This document shows positions 57,443 to 64,000 of a stretch of 64,000 nt of DNA, piece by piece. The DNA is from Crossaster papposus (Eukaryota; Echinodermata; Asteroidea; Velatida; Solasteridae). Made by a program: the position numbers and the translations under genes. The notes under the pieces were generated by a model. That model ran no database searches. It was not told where the DNA came from and saw nothing but the letters and a program-made list of their open reading frames with translations. The DNA is taken from NCBI GenBank assembly GCA_037893245.1, contig JBAIAA010000258.1, positions 1,178,001-1,242,000 of the forward strand, written 5' to 3'. Within the stretch, counting starts at the first letter, position 1. The number at the start of each line of letters is the position of its first letter.

Positions 57443-58650
57443 CGGACGATATCGCGAAATGTGCACATAAGTTTGTAACTGGTGCATTCGTTTTCGTGCG
57501 AAATAGTATGAACGTTCACATTCCCGTTTTCTATTTAACAATTGATAATTCGTTTGTGCATAATGGTGCATCCAGTCGTAAGAAATCAGCACACGATTTA
57601 CCAAATGTGCGCTGAATTTAGTACATGTATATTGATAATTCATTTTAGCGCGAATATTAATGCACACCCGCAATCATGTTTTCCTTTTAATTTATCAACA
57701 ATCAATTTTGCTAATTGTGCAGCCGATTTTCTACGCATATGTATGCCTGGTCAAGCATTGGAATTCATTTATGCGTTTTCAAATATAACATAATGGGATT
57801 TAAACCAGGTGGTCTCGTCTTTGAAACATACGTCTTTGAGGCTGACGACGCGGACTATAGATGTATAGCAAATAGACCGGACATCAACCACTCATGTCTT
57901 GGTGGACCGTTCATTGACCGTACAGACAATTGATGATAGAGAGGTCATTAACAAAAACAAAATAACCTCAATCCTCCAAAATCCTCATTTGGATAAATTC
58001 CTAAGTAACTTTAATCCTGCAAATTCATCCAGCATTAGGCCTTATGACCTGGAGCCTGCATTATCATCCAGTGACAAACCCCTAAACGCCCTCAATCCTC
58101 CAAATTTATCTGATGCATCAACTTCCAAGTGACCTCATTCCTGCAAAATCCTGCAACTTGCAAAGAGGATTTTTGAGGATTTGGGATGGTTAGGGTTAAA
58201 AAACATTTAAGATAAAGAGCCAACACATATAGTCCCACAATCCATTGATTTAATAATGATTTAATCTAAGTTGTATCGTGAATTATATAGCCATATATAC
58301 TTTTTGAAATTGAATGCAGAATATGCGAATTTAAATTGTAACAAATGAAAAATAATATTCAAATCAGGCCGTGACACAATGATAAATCGATTTGCTGCGA
58401 AATAGATTGCACATTCTTAATAATCGGCCAAGCATACTTCAAACCGAAAGCCCTAGTTGTGTTTGTAATGTTTAAATGAAACGCTAAGCACATTCATTTT
58501 TTTAAATTAAACAAAATCAAATTGAATGCTCGTTTTTTGCGAAATAAAACTCGGACATACGTCGTTCTAAAAATCAGCGTGAAATTGAATGCATCTTTTA
58601 CAAATGCGGAATGTGCATATTTTGCGATATCGTCCGGGAAAACTATATTA
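57443..58650 (+). mobile_element. IS630-like copy A, right portion (deletion derivative)
   Basis: This part parallels 59,463-62,355 of copy B at both ends but lacks about 0.9 kb of transposase. Left: GTGCACATAAGTTTGTAACT, then TTTATCAACAATCAATTTTG. Middle: GAGGCTGACGACGCGGACTA (57,840), the start of the helix-turn-helix region. Right: AAACTCGGACATACGTCGTT and GCGATATCGTCCGGGAAAAC. The join between the helix-turn-helix region and the C-terminus (57,892/57,893) has no obvious microhomology beyond a few bases. Confidence 0.8.
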
Positions 58651-58651
58651 A

Positions 58652-59221
58652 TTAAAGGTATACTGCAAAAACTGTGTTTAGCGAGTAAACACTTTTCTAA
58701 ACACTTTCTTGCTATCAGTTTGTAAACATGTTTACATGCTAAACATGTTTAGCATGAGGACGGATTGTGTTTAGCCATTGAACGTGGATGTTTAGGAATT
58801 AGATGCGTGCGTTTAGCTTCTAAACATGTTTACAAAGTGATAGCAAGAAAAGTGTTTCCTCGCTAAACACAGTTTTTAGAGTGTAGGATACACCATTGGT
58901 AATTGCTTGAATTATCATGAATGGGTGGATTTGGGTTGTATTTTATAGTAAATATCGCTTAACTTATACCTGTTCGAAGTTTTACAATCAATGATGCGAG
59001 AAAAAACGGCATTTGTTTTTCTTTCTTTTTTCGCGACGGCCGCCTGGCAATCGTAAATTTGTTTTTATATTAAATTGTTTGGAACAAATACAGGATATCT
59101 AGAGCAATTCTTTTGCTGGATGCCTACAAATCGTTATTTACTTCAAATAAGTAAGATATTTCCTAATAATTCAGTAGTAATTTTTTCCTCGATATCTGCA
59201 AATGGTGTATCCTACCTTTAA
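58652..59221 (+). mobile_element. M1-family MITE interrupted by E9
   Basis: TTAAAGGTA (58,652-58,660) and TAGGATACACCATTGG (from 58,884) are the two sides of one M1 terminus, separated by the 223-bp element E9. The right end is GGTGTATCCTACCTTTAA at 59,221. The interior has lost part of the usual GCGTTTGTTTTCAACCG region. It is adjacent to the right end of IS630-like copy A. Confidence 0.85.
58659..58885. mobile_element. Mariner-type MITE E9 (223 bp) with TA duplication and TGTTTAGC words
   Basis: The element is 58,661-58,883, flanked by TA on both sides; removing it restores the M1 terminus exactly. Ends are TACTGCAAAAACTGTGTTTA and the inverse CTAAACACAGTTTTTAGAGT. GTGTTTAGC, AAACATGTTTA and their complements recur about nine times, and GTTTACATGCTAAACATGTT near 58,740 is part of a nested palindrome. 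There is no coding capacity. Confidence 0.88.
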
Positions 59222-59970
59222 GTAAAGACACTAGAAAGTTAAAGGACGTTGCTGCAATTGCAAATATAATTGACTTTTTTCACCGGTTACATAATGAGTT
59301 TCCTAACAACTTTCTTTCACAGTTTTTTTCCCTTGTTCTTCACATAAACTAAAGACACTCACGGGTATTTCACCACAGCAAACACATTTTTTATTTGCGA
59401 TACAACCGAACCTCGTATTCAAATTAACCACACGAGAAAATTACAAATTTAGGTTTTCCCGGACGATATCGCAAAATGTGCACATTCATTTGTAACTGGT
59501 GCATTCGTTTTCGTGCGAAATAGTATGAACGTTCACATTCCCATTTTTTATTTAACAATTGATAATTCTTGTTTGCAAAATGGTGCATCCAGTCGTAAGA
59601 AATCAGCGCACGATTTCCCGAATGTGCACTTAATTTAGTATATTCATAATTTATTTTCGCGCGAATTTGAATGCACACCTGCAATCATGTTTTCCTTTTA
59701 ATTTATCAACAATCAATTTCGCTAAATGTGCAGTCGATTTTCTACGCATTTGTATGCCTGGTCAAGCATTGTAATTCATATATGTGTTATCAAAAGTAAC
59801 ATATGGGGAATTAAACCATGCAGGTGGTCTCGTCTTTTGAAACATACCAAATAAATTCTTGTTTGCAAAATGGTGCATCCAGTCGTAATAAATCAGCGCA
59901 CGATTTCCCGAATGTGCACTTAATTTAGTATATTTATAATTAATTTTCGCGCGAATTTGAATGCACACCT

Positions 59971-60409
59971 GGGGTGCGTTCCACTTACGCGAACTGTTTG
60001 CGCGAACGTTCGCCAACGTTTTGAGTTGGCGTTAGTTGAAGTGGAACGATATTTTAAAAACTACGTTTTCAAAATGGCGGCGCCCAGTGAAAGTGACATC
60101 GTTTGGTTCGCTGCTTTTTGTCCAACTCATTATTTTTCTTTAAAAGATCACTGTGAATGCTCAAAACAATCCACCGTTTATAACGAAAAGTATAAAACGT
60201 AAATAAAAACCATGAAAAGAACCCTGCCGTCTGTTAACCGCTTCGCCATCATTAAAATACGTCACTGGCCAACAGCGAACAGCTCGGAATGTCGTTCGCC
60301 GTTTTCGCTAACGTTGGCCAACATAATTGGCGCACATTGCGTTCCAGTCACGCGAACAACGCTAACGTTGGCCAACGTTGGCAACGTTCGCTGGAGTGGA
60401 ACGCACCCC
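59971..60409. mobile_element. TIR element E10 (439 bp) inside IS630-like copy B
   Basis: Ends are GGGGTGCGTTCCACTTACGC and the inverse CGCTGGAGTGGAACGCACCCC without its first base. Words around GCGAACGTTCGCCAACGTT recur (59,986-60,020; 60,345-60,392). The interruption is clear because ATGCACACCT/GCAATCATG is continuous at 59,670-59,690. Short open frames inside have no domain; the duplication length cannot be settled from the C-rich border. Confidence 0.75.
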
Positions 60410-60695
60410 TGCAATCATGTTTTCGTTTTAATTTATCAACAATCAATTTCGCTAAATGTGCAGTCGATTTTCTACGCATTTGTATGCCTCGTCAAGCATT
60501 GGAATTCATATATGTGTTATCAAAAGTAACATATGGGGAATTAAACTATGCAGGTGGTCTCGTCTTTTGAAACATACCAAATAAATGCTATATAAACCCC
60601 TAAGTTGAAGAAAATCATTCTTTATTTGCTCAGCATTTGCCACGACCGCATCATATAGCTAGATTTTACTTTATGCCCCCTAAAATTATCCAATA

Positions 60696-61792
60696 ATGGC
60701 TGCAAGAGGGAGATACAGACGAGTCTCTGACGTTGATCGAAATCGTCTTATGGAATGCCTTTGAGGCTGACGACGCGGACTACTTATATGTAGCAAATAG
60801 ACTGGACATCAACCATTCAACGGCCAGATCAATCGTTGGCATATATCTCCGAGATGGTCGTCGTAACAGGCTGCCGAAAGGAGGACCAATAAACCGGAAG
60901 GTTGACGACGACATGAGAGATGCCCTTCATTAATATCTAGATGATAACCCCCTGATGACTTTGGTTCAACTCAATGCTAAATTGCGAGCTGATCTTCCTA
61001 ATAAGCCTTTTGTGACAACTAGCACCATAGCTAGAACTCTAGATGGCATGCTTGTAACTCTTAAACTAGCTGAAGATGTTCCAGAACAGAGGAATTCGTA
61101 ACGAGTCATAGATGCACGAGTTGTCTTTGCAAACTGGTTTCTCCGGCATGGTGTCCTTGGACACACTGTGTACATTGATGAGACTGGCTACAACATTTGG
61201 ACCCGTCGGTCTTATGGTCGCGCTGCTCGGGGAGTACCGCGCGCCGGCGAGACGTGTCGTCCATGGCCAGAGAGGCAGGCGAGTCAATGTGACGTTTGCA
61301 ATTTCTGGTGAGGTTGGACTTGTGGCTCACAGAATAGCATCAGAGACCGTGACGAGAGCGACTTTTGAGGAGTTCTTAGCGACAACTGTACAAGAATGTC
61401 GTATGCTCTTCCCCGCAGGTGAACGCATATATCTGACATATGACAACGCTCGTCCTCATGTCCGAGCCCAACTACCCCCTGATGCTAACAATTTTACCAT
61501 CAAACTGCTTCCCCCCTACTCGCTATTCTTAAATCCAACAGAAATGGCGCACTCAGCTTTTAAGGCGGGAGTGAAGCGCACATTGGGGTTACCTGCATGG
61601 CAAGACAGATTTGGAGACCAAGACGCAGCAGGCCAAGCTGGTGTGAACCTGCAAGTCTGGAGATCTCTCCGTCTCCAGGAGGTGGCTGCACTCAACGTTG
61701 GACAGGTGACACCTGCAAAATGCACTGCATGGTACAACCACTCTCAGACATATCTCCCTAGATGTCTTGGTGGACAGGTCATTGACGGATAG
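60696..61792 (+). pseudogene. IS630/mariner-like DDE transposase, decayed
   Basis: It starts MAARGRYRRVSDVDRNRLME at 60,696. A shift near 60,750 moves to the frame with a helix-turn-helix region (YVANRLDINHSTARSIVGIY; later FVTTSTIARTLDGML). Stops interrupt at 60,931 and 61,099. The DDE core starts VYIDETGYNIW (first Asp, about 61,175) and WTRRSYGRAARG. A second shift near 61,250 leads to the frame with YLTYDNARPHV (second Asp, about 61,440), then KLLPPYSLFLNPTEMAHS (third acidic residue, about 61,543). It ends GGQVIDG at 61,792. The protein would cut and join at TA sites. Two shifts and two stops make it inactive, but all three catalytic acidic residues are still encoded. Confidence 0.88.
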
Positions 61793-61837
61793 AAAATTGA
61801 ACTGATAAAATGAGAAGTCATTAACAAAAACAACATA

Positions 61838-61890
61838 ACCTCATTCCTGCAATTTGCAAAGAGGATTTTGGAGGATTTGGGGTGGTTAGG
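61838..61890. repeat. Short AATCCTCC-type word cluster in copy B
   Basis: ACCTCATTCCTGCAATTTGC and AGAGGATTTTGGAGGATTTG are the collapsed counterpart of the longer cluster at 57,965-58,190 of copy A. This suggests that a small word-based element was in the IS630-like element before the two copies separated and was later shortened in copy B or expanded in copy A. Confidence 0.5.
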
Positions 61891-62357
61891 GTTAAATTAA
61901 ACTAGATTTAAGATAAAGAGCCAACACATTAATGATCAATTAGTCCCACAATACATTGATTTATTAATGATTTAATCTAAGTTGTATCGTGAATGGTATA
62001 GCCATATATACTTTATTGAAATTGAATGCAGAATATGCGAATTTAAATTATAACAAACGAAAAAGAATATTCAATTCAGGCCGTGACACAATGATAAATC
62101 GATTTGCTGCGAAATGGATTGCACATTCTTAATAATCGGCCAGGCATACGTCAAACCGAAAGCCCAATCACGTGTTTGTAATCGTTTAAATGAAACGCTA
62201 AGCACATTCATTTATTTGAATTAAACAAAATAAAATTGAATGCTCTTTTTTGCAAAAATGAAACTCGGACATACGTCGTTCTGAAAATCAGCGCGAAATT
62301 GAATGCATTTTTTACAAATGAATGTGCACATTTTGCGATATCGTCCGGGAAAACCTA

Positions 62358-62979
62358 TATTGCAGGTAGATACCTTTAATTGGGAAATTAGATGGTTGGA
62401 GGAGCAGGCAAAGTAGCATACCGCCCTCTGTTGAAACTATGGCGTATAATCACAAAATTAGTTCCGTACCTGGAAACGCAAAAAGAGACATCTAGTAGTA
62501 TCACTAATTTACATAATTAATAGAAGGACAATTAAATTCGATTTATATTTTTACGATTTCATTTGTTTGTATAAACAGTGTTTAATCGGCACCATTCAAG
62601 TGCATTTCAACGAAAAATGATACTCCAATTGTCCGTACATTTCAAAAAAATTGTAACTCCGGGCCCTATTTAACAATGTGGTGGATGCGCACACCTGTTT
62701 GTGTTTTCGTAAAGAGGCCTTGACTACGGCGAGCGTACCTGTTTACATGTCCTGTTTTTGTGGGTGTTGATGTACATTTGTATGTACCGGGAAGGGTCGT
62801 GCGTAAAACGCAATTCCCTGCCCATCATCACTCAGTGGACAATAATTGAGAAATTGTTATTCCAATTCTACACTGCGTCAGTGAAATCAACACCAGGAAA
62901 ATGTCTTCCCAGGACGTGATAAAGAGTACGGCGAAGAAACTGTAAGTGTTCCTTTGCTTGTTCTTTTTTTATTTTATTT

Positions 62980-62983
<4 letters not shown>
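62358..62983. other. Unassigned DNA before the poly-G tract
   Basis: No gene is supported. A possible exon-like stretch AAAATGTCTTCCCAGGACGTGAT (62,898-62,920) opens with ATG TCT TCC CAG GAC and runs to a possible donor (AAACTGTAAGTG, near 62,942). It is too short to assign. Confidence 0.3.
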
Positions 62984-62984
<1 letters not shown>

Positions 62985-63012
<28 letters not shown>

Positions 63013-63068
63013 AGCGGGTTGCGGGGAGCGGGGAGCTGCTGGGGCTGCTGGGACTGGGCGGGGTTGTC
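62985..63068. repeat. Poly-G run and G-rich flank
   Basis: A run of about 26 guanines is followed by GAGCGGGTTGCGGGGAGC-like G-rich sequence. It has strong G-quadruplex potential on the plus strand. It directly precedes the 16-bp minisatellite. Confidence 0.85.
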
Positions 63069-63069
63069 G

Positions 63070-63290
63070 GTCACTTCGCCCCATTGCCACTTCGCCCCGT
63101 GCCACTTCGCCCCGTGTCACTTCGCCCCATTGCCACTTCGCCCCATTGCCACTTCGCCCCATTGCCACTTCGCCCCATTGCCACTTCGCCCCATTGCCAC
63201 TTCGCCCCATTGCCACTTCGCCCCATTGCCACTTCGCCCCATTGTCACTTCGCCCCATTGTCACTTCGCCCCATTGCCACTTCGCCCCAT
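63070..63290. repeat. 16-bp minisatellite CACTTCGCCCCATTGC
   Basis: About 14 units of CACTTCGCCCCATTGC occur. The first units are CACTTCGCCCCGTG variants and two late units read CACTTCGCCCCATTGT. The 16-bp period shifts frame each unit, so several frames stay open with LRPIATSP or GEVAMGRS repeats; these are artefacts. It ends against the terminus of the foldback element. Confidence 0.92.
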
Positions 63291-63292
63291 CG

Positions 63293-63710
63293 GGCGCGCC
63301 CGGCCGCGAATTGTTTTTTCCCAAACAGGTTTGCACAATTTCATGAATTATTCAGTAGTTTGGATGAGAAGTTATGTTTATTCATCGGAATAAAACATGA
63401 CGTCACAGCATTGTTGTTATTAGTTAACTAGTTACAATAAATCACTTTAAAGAACAGCTGTTGTCGAGCTGCTATACGTAGTGTAGTGGATAGTGGGATT
63501 GGCTATGGATCAAAGATCCCGGGTTCGAATCCTGCTGTAGTAGGTCACCTCGTTTTTCCTAGTCAAATTGATATCTTTAGAGTATTTTTAATTTAAGGGG
63601 AAAAGGAGACCTAGAACCTAAGTGTTGTACAGCGATCAACGCAACTACTGAATAATTCATGAAATTGTGCAAACCTGTTTTGGAAAAAAAAATTCGCCGC
63701 CCGGCCGGCT
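63293..63710. mobile_element. Foldback element with 65-bp inverted ends
   Basis: The left end CGCCCGGCCGCGAATTG, followed by AAACAGGTTTGCACAATTTC and ATGAATTATTCAGTAGTT, is mirrored at 63,643-63,710. A tRNA-like sequence lies in the middle. There is no open frame. The flanking sequence was not resolved into a target duplication. Confidence 0.75.
63469..63543 (+). tRNA. tRNA-like sequence (SINE head or tRNA pseudogene)
   Basis: The 75-nt segment has an A-box-like TAGTGTAGTGGATAG and a B box GGGTTCGAATCC. The ends can pair over seven positions (TGCTATA with TGTAGTA, including two G-U pairs), and the T stem has one mismatch. The D and anticodon stems do not form well, so no anticodon is assigned. 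A tRNA-derived retroposon inside the foldback element is more likely than a working tRNA gene. Confidence 0.45.
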
Positions 63711-64000
63711 CGTCTGCATGCTGCGCGCGTCGGTCAGCATGAATTTTAAGAGGGTTTCTATTTTCTAAAAATCACGGATTCATTGGTGGAGGGCGACAAC
63801 AAGGACTCCCCAAACCATACCCAAACTGCTATTGGCCGTGCTCAAATTACCATCTCTAGGCTACATTAGTTGTATACTTAAAAACAAAATTGTTGTGTTA
63901 ATGACGTAGGTTACTTAATTAGATCCTCTGTAAAGAAGAGGTCCGATTCAGTCGTAACGTTTAGTCTTGATCGAACATCAACATTAGGAACATACCACAA
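63711..64000. other. Right edge, no feature seen
   Basis: GC-rich for the first 30 bases, then AT-rich. No open frame, repeat partner or splice pattern is recognised. Confidence 0.5.

Larger units (their letters stand above)
50370..57451 (+). mobile_element. Long-TIR element (7,064 bp) with 9-bp target duplication, Mutator-like
   Basis: The element is 50,379-57,442, flanked by CGGACGATA (50,370-50,378 and 57,443-57,451). The tips are TAGCCTTGGTCAAGGCG and its inverse. The TIRs extend with gaps over about 140-190 bp: the tip block, a CGTTAxCCGTCCG block, and an inner block with GCCTTGGATCAA and GAAGCTA (about 50,470-50,516 against 57,255-57,300). A 9-bp duplication with long TIRs is typical of Mutator-like elements, but no MuDR transposase is present. 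Without the retrotransposon, about 1.4 kb remain. Confidence 0.75.
50360..58644 (+). mobile_element. IS630/mariner-like element, copy A: deleted inside and split by a 7-kb insertion
   Basis: The left tip is TA/GGTTTTCCCGGACGATA at 50,360-50,378. The rest resumes at 57,443 (CGGACGATATCGCGAAATG) and runs to CGATATCGTCCGGGAAAAC/TA near 58,642. TA flanks both ends. Compared with copy B it lacks nearly the whole transposase: a piece of the helix-turn-helix region (57,833-57,892) is joined to the last codons (ATGTCTTGGTGGACCG, 57,893). It also carries extra AATCCTCCAAAATCCT words (57,965-58,190). It is thus a non-autonomous derivative that served as target for the long-TIR element. Confidence 0.8.
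59450..62357 (+). mobile_element. IS630/mariner-like element, copy B (2,904 bp)
   Basis: The element is 59,452-62,355 with TA on both sides. The ends GGTTTTCCCGGACGATATCG and its inverse are perfect inverses; similarity of the ends extends through AAAATGTGCACATTC for about 40 bp. It encodes a transposase remnant (60,696-61,792). A 120-bp stretch from the left part (59,563-59,680) is duplicated at 59,850-59,968, and E10 interrupts the second copy. The TA duplication and DDE motifs place it in the Tc1/mariner-IS630 superfamily. Confidence 0.9.

Noticed and set aside
62946-63431. Open frames with LRPIATSPHCHFAP and MGRSGNGAKW repeats
   Set aside because: They are translations of the 16-bp minisatellite in several frames; the ends lie in poly-G or a foldback element.

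Overview
This is eukaryotic DNA: split coding exons with GT/AG borders, long introns, dense interspersed repeats and no operons. It looks like a marine invertebrate, and an echinoderm is my best but low-certainty guess, judging from the mix of Harbinger-, hAT-, IS630/mariner- and Jockey-type elements and from the very frequent TGTACATGTACA / GTACCGGTAC words. Only one host gene can be read with confidence. It is a tweety-homolog (TTYH) membrane protein on the minus strand, with four phase-consistent exons at 48,836-48,690, 45,988-45,807, 38,338-38,227 and 31,682-31,435. These encode the N-terminal 229 residues; the C-terminal half was not found.

Layout. 1-13.2 kb is dominated by a large imperfect palindrome: arms 592-4,592 and 8,783-13,155 around a 4.2-kb spacer, with a possible small secreted-peptide transcript in each arm. 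13.2-31.4 kb is repeat-rich DNA downstream of the last TTYH exon seen. It holds a hAT-type MITE with an exact 8-bp target duplication, several copies of a 360-390 bp MITE family (called M1 here), and a 4.4-kb element (E1) with 35-bp identical terminal inverted repeats (TIRs), itself inside DNA carrying a different iterated word. 31.4-48.8 kb is the TTYH gene. Its introns hold a second hAT MITE split by a 3.7-kb element (E2), a 98-unit 12-bp satellite, and Harbinger-type elements with TTA duplications. 50.36-58.65 kb is a five-level nest: an IS630-like element contains a long-TIR element with a 9-bp duplication (and a RecQ-like helicase fragment), which contains a Jockey-like retrotransposon, which contains a 2.46-kb TIR element, which contains two smaller TIR elements. 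59.45-62.36 kb is a second IS630-like copy with a decayed DDE transposase. 62.4-64 kb holds a poly-G run, a 16-bp minisatellite and a foldback element carrying a tRNA-like sequence.

The most unusual pattern is that many of the non-coding elements are built from one element-specific word of 12-20 bases, repeated in both orientations at the ends and inside. Elements that share outermost termini (E1 and E2; E8 and E9) use different words. Four unrelated-looking clusters use words that all begin GTAAC or GTAAT. I regard this as the best candidate for an undescribed phenomenon in the window. No virus, CRISPR array or bacterial system is seen.
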